This document shows, piece after piece, positions 15,881-24,301 of a stretch of 28,363 bases of DNA. The position numbers were made by a program, and so were the translations under genes. How positions within the stretch are numbered: the first letter of the stretch is position 1; every line of letters starts with the position of its first letter. The notes under the pieces are model-generated. The model was not told the DNA's origin. It was given only the letters and a program-made list of their open reading frames with translations, and searched no databases. This DNA is from Methanobacteriota archaeon (lineage in GTDB: Archaea > Methanobacteriota > Methanobacteria > Methanobacteriales > Methanobacteriaceae): contig JAEZRD010000069.1 in NCBI GenBank assembly GCA_023440975.1, positions 1 to 28,363 of the forward strand, read 5' to 3'.

Positions 15881-17233
15881 TTACAAATTATTTTCAATAA
15901 TAGACACACAGCTTTGTCTAATAAATTCTGCTCTTTCTTCTGTTTTCCCTTCCAATGTAACTCTTATATAATCTTCAGTACCAGAAGGTCTTACTAATAC
16001 CCAACTTCCATCTTCAAATGTTAAACGAATACCATCAATAGAATTAATTTCTTTAATATCATCAAATTCATTTGTCAATAATTCTTTCATACTCTTCATT
16101 AATCTAACTTTATCTTCTTTAGAACAAGTTATTTTTTCTCTTATACTATAATAAGATGGGATTTTTTCTAATAATTCGCTTAACGGACCTTCTTTAGATA
16201 CTATTTCAGCTATTCTAAGACCAGATAATAAACCATCTGGACACATACAAAAATCAGGATGTACCCAAGTTCCAGAAGGTTCTCCCCCAAAAGTAGCATC
16301 ATTTTCTATTATAGATTCTGCAACAGCTACATCCCCCACTTTAGTTCGAACAACATTACCATTAACTTCTTTCATAGCTTCATCCATACATAAACCTGCA
16401 TCAACAGTAGTAACAACTGTTCCCCCAAAATTTTTAGATATGATTGCTAATAATTTATCAAATTCAGATATGTTACCTTTTTCATCTATTGCCATCATAC
16501 GATCTGCATCACCATCATGTGCAATTCCCAAATCTGCACCTGTAGCTACAACAACTTTCATGAGATTTTGTAAGTTAGCTGCATTAGGTTCTGGATTTCG
16601 TCCAGGGAAAAATCCATCAACTTGAGAATTAAGAGTTGTTACTTCACAACCTGCCTTTCTAAAAATTATAGGAGATAATTCTGATCCTGCTCCTGATGCT
16701 GCATCAATAACAACTTTTAATTTTTTTTCAATATTAACAGCATCTAATAAATCGTTTACATATTGTTTTTTAATTTCAGAATTATGAGTTACAGAACCTA
16801 TAAACTCCCAACTTACATTACCATAAGCTTTATAATTGTAAATTTTCTCGATTTCCGCTTCTTGATTAGGAGTGAATGCCATTCCATTAGGATTCCAAAG
16901 TTTAATTCCATTGTATTGTGAAGGATTATGTGATGCTGTAATCATTACACCTGCATTAGCACCTAATTTAATTGTTGCATAACCTACTAATGGTGTTGGC
17001 ACCATACCTAATTTTATTATATTTATTCCACCTTCCATTAAGCCTGCAACTATTGCTTGCTCTAACATTTTATTAGTAGTACGAGTGTCGTAACCAATAA
17101 CTACTGTACCTTCATTTTTTAAATAAGTTGCTAAAGATTTTCCCACATTTAAAGCTAAATTTGCATTAACTTCTGCTCCTACTTTACCTCTTATTCCAGA
17201 GGTTCCAAAAAGTTTTTTATTATTTTCATCCAT
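15881..17233 (-). CDS. glmM: Phosphoglucosamine mutase
   Basis: An alpha-D-phosphohexomutase (450 aa) that interconverts glucosamine-6-phosphate and glucosamine-1-phosphate. It begins KLFGTSGIRGK and has phosphoserine loop TASHNP (S101), metal loop DGDADR, sugar loop GEPSGT and phosphate loop RPSGTEDYIR. The sugar loop differs from the GGEENGG of the paralogue at 8832. The next gene downstream makes UDP-GlcNAc from its product, so I assign GlmM here. The frame opens at a GTG at 17242. AAGGAG at 17247-17252 sits 4 nt from that GTG and 13 nt from the ATG at 17233, so the start is not settled; I use the ATG. It follows apgM by about 30 bp, probably one operon. Confidence 0.9.
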   Translation of the reverse strand: MDENNKKLFGTSGIRGKVGAEVNANLALNVGKSLATYLKNEGTVVIGYDTRTTNKMLEQAIVAGLMEGGINIIKLGMVPTPLVGYATIKLGANAGVMITASHNPSQYNGIKLWNPNGMAFTPNQEAEIEKIYNYKAYGNVSWEFIGSVTHNSEIKKQYVNDLLDAVNIEKKLKVVIDAASGAGSELSPIIFRKAGCEVTTLNSQVDGFFPGRNPEPNAANLQNLMKVVVATGADLGIAHDGDADRMMAIDEKGNISEFDKLLAIISKNFGGTVVTTVDAGLCMDEAMKEVNGNVVRTKVGDVAVAESIIENDATFGGEPSGTWVHPDFCMCPDGLLSGLRIAEIVSKEGPLSELLEKIPSYYSIREKITCSKEDKVRLMKSMKELLTNEFDDIKEINSIDGIRLTFEDGSWVLVRPSGTEDYIRVTLEGKTEERAEFIRQSCVSIIENNL

Positions 17234-17265
17234 GAAAAACACAAACTCCTTTTTTAATTATTAAA

Positions 17266-18504
17266 TTATGCTCCAAATTTATGAGAATTATTCATTAAAT
17301 CCATAACAATATTCATTACATCTGCCCCTCGAATTCTACATAAACCGCCTTTTGCTACAGTAAGTTCATTATATTCTTTAACATCATCTACTCGTACTTC
17401 AGGACCATTAATTATAACAGGAACCGGATCTCCAGAATGATTCATTACACTGATAGGTGTTGAATGGTCTGCTGTTAAAAATATGATAACATCTTCAAGT
17501 TTTAAAAGTTGACTCATAACTACTTTGTCTACTTTTTCAATGAATTCTTTCTTTTGGATTGCATTTCCATCATGTCCCGCTTCATCAGCACCATCAATAT
17601 TTATTAAAAAAAAGTCATGTTCAGTGTTTTTTACTTGATCAATTATGGTGTTGATTATATTATCCAAATTAGTGTCTACTCCACCAGTAACATCATCCAT
17701 TTCAATTATATCCATACCTGCAAATCTTCCAATTCCCATTATAAGTCCAGTTTCAGCTATACATGCAGAGTTTACTTCATATTTTGTGTTAATAGGTTCT
17801 ACTTCAGGAACAGCTCCTGCACCCCGAGGGATAATTATATTAGCCGGAGGTTCATTTTCTTTTATACGTTTAAGATTTACTGGATGGTCTTTAATCATTT
17901 CATAAGATTTATTTACAATCTTATTTAATAAATCTGCTGTTTTTTTAGCTTCTTCAGTATCATCAAGAGGATTAACTATTTTTGGTTTATTACCTTCAAC
18001 TTTAGGGTCCGCATCAGATACTTTATCAGATAAACCTTCTCCTCTTAAAACAAGAACTGCTCTATGACCTGTGGATTCCTTAAATATTATATTGATATTT
18101 TCATAACCTTCTATAACCATGGTGTTTAATACTTCAACAATATCTTTTGTGCCATCTCTAATTCTTCCTGCACGTCTATCAGTTATTATTCCATTTTCAT
18201 CTGCTGTTGAAAAATTACATCTAAAAGCAATATCCCCCGGAATAACTTCTAAACCAACACCAGATGCTTCAAAAGGTCCTCTACCAGTGTATACTTCATA
18301 AGGATCATAACCTAAAATGGATAAATGTGCTGTATCACTTCCTGGTATAATACCCGGTTTTATAGAATCCATTATACCAGTAATTCCTCTTTCTGCCATT
18401 TTATCCATATTTGGAGTGTTAGCAGCTTGGAGAGGTGTTTGATTATTTAATTCTTTTAAAGGACGATCGCCCATTCCATCCATAACTAATACAATTCCTT
18501 TCAT
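17266..18504 (-). CDS. apgM: 2,3-bisphosphoglycerate-independent phosphoglycerate mutase, archaeal type
   Basis: Interconverts 3- and 2-phosphoglycerate in glycolysis/gluconeogenesis; an alkaline-phosphatase-superfamily metal enzyme of 412 aa. Visible sites are the metal-binding VMDGMGDRP at the N terminus, the nucleophile loop IPGSDTAH with S56, GYDPYEVYTGRGPFEA, the late NIDGADEAGHDGN and TADHSTP. The ORF opens with an earlier GTG/ATG pair, but these lie in the Shine-Dalgarno AAGGTGATG. The ATG at 18504 is well spaced and gives MKGIVLVMDG, as in the family. Likely cotranscribed with glmM; with GlmU this gives a sugar-phosphate group of genes. Confidence 0.95.
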   Translation of the reverse strand: MKGIVLVMDGMGDRPLKELNNQTPLQAANTPNMDKMAERGITGIMDSIKPGIIPGSDTAHLSILGYDPYEVYTGRGPFEASGVGLEVIPGDIAFRCNFSTADENGIITDRRAGRIRDGTKDIVEVLNTMVIEGYENINIIFKESTGHRAVLVLRGEGLSDKVSDADPKVEGNKPKIVNPLDDTEEAKKTADLLNKIVNKSYEMIKDHPVNLKRIKENEPPANIIIPRGAGAVPEVEPINTKYEVNSACIAETGLIMGIGRFAGMDIIEMDDVTGGVDTNLDNIINTIIDQVKNTEHDFFLINIDGADEAGHDGNAIQKKEFIEKVDKVVMSQLLKLEDVIIFLTADHSTPISVMNHSGDPVPVIINGPEVRVDDVKEYNELTVAKGGLCRIRGADVMNIVMDLMNNSHKFGA

Positions 18505-18710
18505 TTTTTTCATCACCTTTTTAAAATAAAATCAATTATTATGATTAATTATTTAATTATAACAAAATTCTAATTTAATTTTTAAATTAATATATATGAT
18601 TAATTCTTAGTTTAAAATGATTTATATAATTTTATATCATTAATTAAAAAACATAATTAACATTAAAAACATTTAATGATTTAAATATCAAGAAAATTTT
18701 AGGAATTAAT

Positions 18711-18718
18711 AAATATAA
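18711..18718 (+). promoter_or_regulatory. Probable TATA box of the rubredoxin gene
   Basis: AAATATAA lies about 58 nt before the ATG at 18772, so transcription would start some 30 nt before the gene and include its GGTGAT ribosome binding site. The divergent gap with apgM (18505-18771) also holds TTTATATA at 18621-18628, which could serve either direction. Confidence 0.35.
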
Positions 18719-18771
18719 CTTATTACATAATTTGAAATACTTAAATGGATAAAAAAAATAAAGGTGATTAA

Positions 18772-18939
18772 ATGGTAGTATACGAATGTATGCACTGCGA
18801 ATATAAATTCGATTCAGAAAAAGGCGACCCTGCTTATAACATAGCTCCAGGAACTCTTTTAGAAGATTTACCTGATGATTGGGCTTGCCCTGAATGTGCA
18901 GCAGGTAAAGAAGCATTTATTATAGTAGATGAAGAGTAA
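18772..18939 (+). CDS. Rubredoxin
   Basis: A 55-residue one-iron electron carrier. The iron ligands are C6-MH-C9 and C39-PE-C42. The body GDP...IAPGT...DLPDDWACP is the standard rubredoxin core. The glycine that normally follows the second Cys pair (CP-x-CG) is Ala here, and the first pair is CMHCEY rather than CxxCGY. AAGGTGAT at 18761-18768 is a good ribosome binding site. In anaerobes rubredoxin feeds electrons to rubrerythrin, flavodiiron protein or other oxygen-defence enzymes; the partner is not in this window. It is divergent from apgM and stands alone. An antisense ORF at 18644-18916 overlaps it and is not real. Confidence 0.93.
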   Translation: MVVYECMHCEYKFDSEKGDPAYNIAPGTLLEDLPDDWACPECAAGKEAFIIVDEE

Positions 18940-19005
18940 ATTTACTATAATACATTAAAATCATAATTTAATATTTTTTAATTTTATTTCTTTTTTTAAA
19001 TTTTT

Positions 19006-19704
19006 TTACAACACACAAAGTATTCCTACTATAGCTCCAGTTAAAGTAGCCAATAAATTAACATGCTCATTATTTAAGTAATCTCTTCTTTCAAATACTG
19101 CTCCAAGCAAACTATCCATAAAACAACCAACAGTACCTGATATAATAGCTATTTTTATAGATACATATGGATCCGGCATTATACCTAACATATAAGCACA
19201 AAAACCAATAATTCCAGCACCAACAATTCCAACTGCAGTTCCTAAAAAAGATATACCTCCATCAGTACCAGGTGGAACCTTTTTAAAAGTTGTTAAAAGT
19301 ACAGGATCTTGTAAAACTCCTATTTCACTAGCAAGTGTATCCGCAGTAGCTGTAGCTATAGAACCTAAAAAACCTCCAACGAAAGGCAAATAGTAACCTC
19401 CAAAGGCTGCCATAAGAAAAGCAATCAAACCATTTGAAATAACATTTTTTGCCGTTCTTCTACCTTCATATTCCCCAATACTATTTTTATAAGGTTTTGC
19501 ATATTTTGTAGCCAATAAACTCATTATTAAAAATAGTACAATTAAAATTAGCCAATTAACTCCTGCTGAGAATATGATAACTATACCCATAATTATCATT
19601 GTAAGAGAACCTAATAAATCTAAAGATTTTCTCCAATAAACAAAGAATCCTAATATAAAGAGTATTATAACATAACCCCAATTAATCATCAACGCTTCTT
19701 CCAT
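19006..19704 (-). CDS. DUF92 family integral membrane protein
   Basis: A 232-residue protein with about six membrane segments. The family signature is clear: GSIATATADTLASEIGVL in the middle, then PPGTDGGISFLGT, and a late GxxxDSLLGAVFERR. DUF92 proteins are related to polyprenol/CDP-type kinases, and the plant and cyanobacterial member VTE6 is phytyl-phosphate kinase. In an archaeon the substrate could be a geranylgeranyl or archaeol-derived phosphate, which is inference. The frame opens at a GTG at 19713; I use the ATG at 19704, preceded by GTGAT. It is convergent with the rubredoxin gene across a T-rich gap. Confidence 0.88.
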   Translation of the reverse strand: MEEALMINWGYVIILFILGFFVYWRKSLDLLGSLTMIIMGIVIIFSAGVNWLILIVLFLIMSLLATKYAKPYKNSIGEYEGRRTAKNVISNGLIAFLMAAFGGYYLPFVGGFLGSIATATADTLASEIGVLQDPVLLTTFKKVPPGTDGGISFLGTAVGIVGAGIIGFCAYMLGIMPDPYVSIKIAIISGTVGCFMDSLLGAVFERRDYLNNEHVNLLATLTGAIVGILCVL

Positions 19705-19902
19705 AATAATCACAAAAGATATAATTTAATTACTTAAACTATATTGTTTAACTAATAAAAAGATATCTATTTAATCTGAATAATTCGAAATAAAAGTTAG
19801 AAATTAAAATAAAAATAAATTTAGTTAAAAATAGTAAAAAAAATAAGAATTTATTTTGCGAACAAATTCTTTTATATTTAAAATAAAATAAAAGTAAAAG
19901 AT

Positions 19903-20481
19903 TTAATCTAATACTTTACTTTTAATGACTTCTACTCTCTTAAGAGGGTAAATCTTTTTAGCTGTGTGATAAATTTCACTAGCTAATCTTCCATTAACAG
20001 AAGTTTCAATAACATCTTCAAAGTTCTTTTCAGATGCAATATTAGTAACTAATTCAGTTATAGTTTCTCTCATATACTTTTGTTGGGAAGATTTAGCTCT
20101 TCTAGTAGTAACAGCTAAAACGTGAAGTTTCATTTTATGTCCATCTTTAGTTTCAACAATAACTGGAGTATCGATTCTACTAGTTCCTCTTCTAATCATA
20201 CTTCTAACATAATCAGTAGTTGTTTTATGACCAGTAAATTTAGTGTTTGCAACATCACCAGCTACATTATCAATTTCAAATTGTAATTTAATGTATTGTT
20301 TAGAAAAATCACCAGTTAATTCTCTCATGGTTACTTCTACAGTTCTTCCTATAAGAAAATCAGGATCTCTTGATGGGGTTTCTCCTATTTCTTTATCTCC
20401 AAATGCAACTGGAGTTTTTATAGTATACCAAGATTTTTCTTTCCAGGTATCACGTACGTGTCGTCTTTTTGCTTTTGCCAT
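19903..20481 (-). CDS. rps3ae: Small ribosomal subunit protein eS1 (S3Ae)
   Basis: A 30S protein of archaea and eukaryotes (192 aa). It starts MAKAKRRHVRDTWKEKSWY, then TPVAFGDKEIGETPSRDP and GRTVEVTMRELTGDFSKQY. The basic core is GHKTTTDYVRSMIRRGTSRID, then VLAVTTRRAKSSQQK. All of these are conserved in archaeal S3Ae. The ribosome binding site AGGTTTGAT lies before the ATG, and a TATA-like TAATAAATATTA (minus strand, 20523-20534) would give a leader of about 20 nt. An inverted repeat lies just upstream of that box. It does not sit in a ribosomal operon here. Confidence 0.97.
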   Translation of the reverse strand: MAKAKRRHVRDTWKEKSWYTIKTPVAFGDKEIGETPSRDPDFLIGRTVEVTMRELTGDFSKQYIKLQFEIDNVAGDVANTKFTGHKTTTDYVRSMIRRGTSRIDTPVIVETKDGHKMKLHVLAVTTRRAKSSQQKYMRETITELVTNIASEKNFEDVIETSVNGRLASEIYHTAKKIYPLKRVEVIKSKVLD

Positions 20482-20539
20482 TTAAATCAAACCTCTATTT
20501 ATTTTTTCCGTTATTTTTTTTGTAATATTTATTAATTGA

Positions 20540-20597
20540 TTATCATAAAAAACATTTTAATTTTAACATAGCATTTGCTAAGAGATTTTTATGATAA
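20540..20597. repeat. 12-bp inverted repeat upstream of the eS1 promoter
   Basis: TTATCATAAAAA (20540-20551) and TTTTTATGATAA (20586-20597) are perfect complements. A smaller TAGCA-TT-TGCTA hairpin (20569-20580) lies inside. The repeat begins directly upstream of the TATA-like element of rps3ae. It could be an operator, or the 3' structure of something transcribed from the other side. Confidence 0.45.
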
Positions 20598-20919
20598 ATA
20601 AACCTAAAATTTAGATAATACAATCTAAAATTGTATTAAAATATATTTTTATTTAGTTAGTCAGATTTTATTGAAATATTTTATAAAGTATACAATTAAA
20701 TGATAAGTATTATAAAAATAAATATAGAATAAGCTATATAATTCAATTAAAAGCTAATTCAACTCTATAATCTACAATCCAACTAATATGGAGTCAATCC
20801 ATCCTATTTAAAAATTATTCTGTAAAAAAGTTTTAAAAAATTAAAACCCGCCCATTAAGGTTATTATAACATTTTTCATTTATCATATTTAAAGGTTTTC
20901 ACCATGAAAAAAAATAAAA
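20598..20919. other. Gene-free gap with a second hairpin
   Basis: I see no gene in the gap between eS1 and the NifX-like gene. It holds a 9-bp hairpin with a 5-nt loop (20616-20624 with 20630-20638), and a short GC-richer block, ACCCGCCCATT, near 20847-20857, which stands out against the AT-rich background. AAAACC near 20844 and GGTTTT near 20893 could pair. These could be the 3' end of the RtcB operon mRNA or part of a small RNA. Confidence 0.35.
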
Positions 20920-21249
20920 TTATAATGGACTATTCATAAAGTTCACATGATCAATATAACGTTTTAAAACTTCTTCAATTGGCCCCTCATCTTCAACAAT
21001 TTTTAAATTAGCTTTTTTCGCCTTGATTTTAGTTTTAGGACCATATTGAACAACTATAACAGTTTCACAATCTGAAACTGCTTCAATAACTTTACTGCCT
21101 TGATGTTTAATTTCATCGGAGACATCTACATTTCTTTCTTCAACAAATTTAATATCTTCTCCATTTATATCATAGACAAATAATTTTTTAGCTTTTCCAA
21201 AATGCAAATTTACATCTTTACCATTAGATGAAGCCACAGCTATTCTCAT
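20920..21249 (-). CDS. NifX/NifB-type iron-molybdenum cofactor-binding-like protein
   Basis: A 109-residue protein of the dinitrogenase FeMo-cofactor biosynthesis fold: MRIAVASSNGKDVNLHFGKAKKLFVYDI at the start, and a later GSKVIEAVSDCETVIVVQYGPK. Members of this family bind iron-sulfur or Fe-Mo clusters in nitrogenase assembly (NifX, NafY, the C terminus of NifB). Small stand-alone versions are common in methanogens without any nitrogenase role. The histidine of HFG is the usual ligand candidate. The frame opens at a GTG at 21261, but that is part of the GGTGAT ribosome binding site, so I start at the ATG at 21249. It ends a compact four-gene set with rtcB. Confidence 0.85.
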   Translation of the reverse strand: MRIAVASSNGKDVNLHFGKAKKLFVYDINGEDIKFVEERNVDVSDEIKHQGSKVIEAVSDCETVIVVQYGPKTKIKAKKANLKIVEDEGPIEEVLKRYIDHVNFMNSPL

Positions 21250-21278
21250 ATTAATCACCAAAAAATAATTAAACAGTA

Positions 21279-21848
21279 TTAACCATTAATTTTATTAATT
21301 AATTTAGCTACATTTTCACCAAATAATTTTATAGTTTCAATACCTTCAGTATCTTCATTAGCAGTACCTTCAGCACCTGCAAAAACCATATTCCAATAAT
21401 TACTACCAATAATAATCATTTCATTAATTGAAAAAAACATAGACATTTCTTGTAATGATAAAGATGTTCCTCCTCTTCTAGCAAGTACAATAGGTCCACC
21501 TACCATCCAAGACAAGAATTTATCATTACCTCTAGAAACTTTACCAATTCTTTGTAAAGCAGCCATAATATCTCCACGTGCAGTTCCAAAGTAAACTGGA
21601 GCAGCTGGAATAAATCCATCAGCTTCTCTTATTTTATCAATTATTTCATCTAATCCATCATTAATAACACAATTTCCTTTACCTGCACAGGCATTACAAG
21701 CTACACAAGATTGAATATTCAATCCTCGAAGACTAATAATTTCGGTTTCAACACCATTTGCTTCAATAGATTTTGCACATTCCTCTAAAGTTTCCATTGT
21801 ATTACTATTTTCTCTTGGACTTCCACATAATAAAATCACTTTTGCCAT
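21279..21848 (-). CDS. Iron-sulfur flavoprotein (NADPH-dependent FMN reductase fold)
   Basis: A 189-residue flavodoxin-like protein. The FMN phosphate loop is GSPRENSNT near residue 9. The compact cluster motif CVACNACAGKGNC (CX2CX2CX5C) matches the 4Fe-4S site of archaeal iron-sulfur flavoproteins such as Isf, which pass electrons from ferredoxin to oxygen, peroxide or other acceptors. APVYFGTARGD is the flavin-binding loop. The open frame begins at 21887, inside the upstream gene, but GGAGG precedes the ATG at 21848, giving MAKVILLCGSP. The real redox partner is unknown. It is 25 bp after the phosphorylase gene, probably in one mRNA. Confidence 0.9.
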   Translation of the reverse strand: MAKVILLCGSPRENSNTMETLEECAKSIEANGVETEIISLRGLNIQSCVACNACAGKGNCVINDGLDEIIDKIREADGFIPAAPVYFGTARGDIMAALQRIGKVSRGNDKFLSWMVGGPIVLARRGGTSLSLQEMSMFFSINEMIIIGSNYWNMVFAGAEGTANEDTEGIETIKLFGENVAKLINKING

Positions 21849-21873
21849 AATATTTTCCTCCACTTTAATAAAC

Positions 21874-22635
21874 TTAAATTTCTGCATTGTTTAAAGCATG
21901 CAAACAATCACAGTCAAAATTTTCATCTAAATCTTTAATTGTATTATAAATTAATTTAATTAATTCAGAATTCTTTTTTTCCATTATTTCTAAAACTTCA
22001 TCCATATTTAATTTGTTAGGAGATATTCCAGATCCATAATTAGATACAATGCATATAGAACTATAACATATTTCCTTTTCTCTAGCTAATACAACTTCGG
22101 GGAGACCAGTCATACCCACTACATCTCCACCAAATTTTTGGAACATTTTTATCTCTGCAGGAGTTTCAAATCTAGGCCCTTCAGTGCATACATAAGTTCC
22201 ATACGGAACAACATCCCCATTAGATATTATTTTTTCTCTTAAACGATTACAATAAGGTTCAGTTACATCAACATGAACCACTTTATTATCATAAAATGTT
22301 TTATCTCTTAAAACTGTGAAATCTAAAAAATCATCTACTGCAACAATTGAACCAGGACCAATATCCAAATTAAGACTACCCACAGAATTTGTAGCTATAA
22401 TTTGATTTACTCCTAATTTTTTTAAAGCAGATATATTAGCTTTAAAATTAATCATGTGTGGTGGATGACTGTGTCCTGCAGAGTGTCTTGGTAAAAAAGC
22501 AACTTTTTTCCCTTCAATTTCAAGAATGGATACTTCAGGATTTGCACCATATTCTGTTTTAACTATTTTTTTTTCTTCATTATCTGCTTTATTAGCTATA
22601 TCATATACTCCAGTACCGCCAATAATACCAATCAT
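21874..22635 (-). CDS. S-methyl-5'-thioadenosine/thioinosine phosphorylase (MtnP family)
   Basis: A purine nucleoside phosphorylase family protein (253 aa) that salvages methylthioadenosine or methylthioinosine, splitting it into base and methylthioribose-1-phosphate. Family sites are IIGGTGVYD at the N terminus, PRHSAGHSHPPHMINFKANI, ATNSVGSLN, CTEGPRFETPAEI and VGMTGLPEV. At the base-binding position, human MTA phosphorylase has Asp (ATDYD); here the segment is SNYGSG, with Asn as in inosine-specific enzymes. In Methanocaldococcus the pathway runs through methylthioinosine, so MTI phosphorylase is the likelier activity. A C-terminal CDCLHALNN tail is present. AAGGAG precedes the ATG, 25 bp after rtcB. 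Confidence 0.9.
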   Translation of the reverse strand: MIGIIGGTGVYDIANKADNEEKKIVKTEYGANPEVSILEIEGKKVAFLPRHSAGHSHPPHMINFKANISALKKLGVNQIIATNSVGSLNLDIGPGSIVAVDDFLDFTVLRDKTFYDNKVVHVDVTEPYCNRLREKIISNGDVVPYGTYVCTEGPRFETPAEIKMFQKFGGDVVGMTGLPEVVLAREKEICYSSICIVSNYGSGISPNKLNMDEVLEIMEKKNSELIKLIYNTIKDLDENFDCDCLHALNNAEI

Positions 22636-22660
22636 TGTTTTATCTCCTTATCAAGTTTTT

Positions 22661-24115
22661 TTAACCTTTAGTCACTATTAAAGGACTTACTTTAGCAACT
22701 AATTTAGCTATTCCAACTTTATCTGAAGTTTTTACAACTTGGTCAACATTCTTATAAGCTCCTGGTGCTTCTTCAGCCAGTACAGGATCAGAATTAGCTT
22801 TAACTTGAATTCCTTTATTAGATAAATTTTCTTTGATTTCTTCTGGAGAAAATTCTTCTTTAGCTTTGGATCTTGATAGTATTCTTCCAGCTCCATGAGC
22901 AGTTGATCCAAAAGTATTTTCCATTGCAATTTGTGTTCCATGTAAAACATATGAAGATGTACCCATTGTTCCTGGTATTAAAACAGGTTGACCTATTTCA
23001 CGATATTTTTCTGGAACTTCATCTCTTCCCGGACCAAAAGCACGTGTTGCTCCTTTTCTATGAACTAATAATTTTAATTTTAATCCATTTTTATTAACAG
23101 TATGAGTTTCTTCTTTAGCAATATTATGAGCAACATCATAAACAGTAGTCATATTCATCTCTTTTGCAGATTTACCCAAAACATCCTCAAATGTTTCTCT
23201 TACCCAATGAACTATCATTTGACGATTTGCCCATGCATAATTTGCTGCCGCATACATTGCTTTTAAATAATCTTGTGCTTCATCAGAATCAAGAGGTGCA
23301 CATGCTAATTGTCTATCAGGAATATCTAATTTATATTTTTTATATGCCTTATCCATTTTTCTTAAATAATCAGAACATACTTGATGTCCACATCCTCTAG
23401 ATCCAGTGTGAACCATTACAGTTATATTGCCTTTTTTTAAGCCAAATAGTTTTGCTACCTCTTCATTAAATATTTCATCAACTTTTTGAACTTCTAAAAA
23501 ATGATTTCCTGAACCAAGTGAACCTAATTGAGGAATTCCTCTTTTTTTAGCTTTATCACTTACTACACTTGAATCTGCATCTTTTATACGGCCATTTTCT
23601 TCTAAGAATTCTAAATCTTCTTTCCAACCATAACCATTCTCTACAGCCCATTCAGCTCCTTTATCTAAGACTTCATCTATTTCATCAGGCATCAATCTAA
23701 TTTTACCTTTACTTCCAACACCAGAAGGAATATTTTTAAATAATTTTTCAGTTAGTTCTGGAATATATGGTCTTAAATCTTCTTCTGTTAAGTTAGTTCT
23801 AATCATTCTAACCCCACAGTTTATATCGAATCCAACCCCTCCAGGACTAACTATTCCATTATTCATATTAAAAGCACCAACACCACCTATTGGAAATCCA
23901 TATCCAAAGTGAATATCTGGAAGTCCTAATGAAGATTTTTGAACTCCAGGCAAGCATGCTACATTAGTCACTTGTTCTATAGCTCCTTCTTCAAGGTTTT
24001 CAAATCCTTCATCATCAAGATATAATCTTGCTGGAACTCTCATTGCTTTTTTATAACTACTTGGGATTTCCCAAATATTATCATCAATTTTATTAATGTT
24101 ATCCTTAATACTCAT
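22661..24115 (-). CDS. rtcB: RNA-splicing ligase RtcB
   Basis: Joins tRNA exons after intron removal by ligating 2',3'-cyclic-phosphate and 5'-OH ends with GTP and Mn2+. The active-site blocks are present: GVGFDINCGVR with C100 and D97, then HTGSRGCGHQV, HNIAKEE, HRKGATRAFGPG, PVLIPGTMGTSSYVLHG, and the guanylylated His within GSTAHGAGR. The length, 484 aa, is that of intein-free archaeal RtcB. The frame opens at a GTG at 24124, but TGTGAT there fits as a ribosome binding site for the ATG at 24115. Archease, its known activator, is encoded 1.1 kb upstream on the same strand. Three genes follow closely downstream. Confidence 0.97.
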   Translation of the reverse strand: MSIKDNINKIDDNIWEIPSSYKKAMRVPARLYLDDEGFENLEEGAIEQVTNVACLPGVQKSSLGLPDIHFGYGFPIGGVGAFNMNNGIVSPGGVGFDINCGVRMIRTNLTEEDLRPYIPELTEKLFKNIPSGVGSKGKIRLMPDEIDEVLDKGAEWAVENGYGWKEDLEFLEENGRIKDADSSVVSDKAKKRGIPQLGSLGSGNHFLEVQKVDEIFNEEVAKLFGLKKGNITVMVHTGSRGCGHQVCSDYLRKMDKAYKKYKLDIPDRQLACAPLDSDEAQDYLKAMYAAANYAWANRQMIVHWVRETFEDVLGKSAKEMNMTTVYDVAHNIAKEETHTVNKNGLKLKLLVHRKGATRAFGPGRDEVPEKYREIGQPVLIPGTMGTSSYVLHGTQIAMENTFGSTAHGAGRILSRSKAKEEFSPEEIKENLSNKGIQVKANSDPVLAEEAPGAYKNVDQVVKTSDKVGIAKLVAKVSPLIVTKG

Positions 24116-24301
24116 TATTATCACATGATTAAATCAATATTATAATTAAAAAAATAATTTTAAATAATTTTTATAAATTACAGAAATAATATAAAAAGAA
24201 TATCTTTTTTAAAACTTATAAATTTAGTGAATATTTATAAAATAAAAAAAAAATTAGTAAAAAAAATAGATATAAAATAAAAATAAAAAAAATTAATGAA
24301 T

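Noticed and set aside
18644..18916. Antisense 90-codon frame over the rubredoxin gene and its promoter
   Set aside because: The rubredoxin on the plus strand has all four Cys ligands, a ribosome binding site and a TATA box; the antisense frame has none of these.
22661..24115. Intein in RtcB
   Set aside because: The protein is continuous at 484 aa with normal spacing of active-site blocks, so no intein is present.
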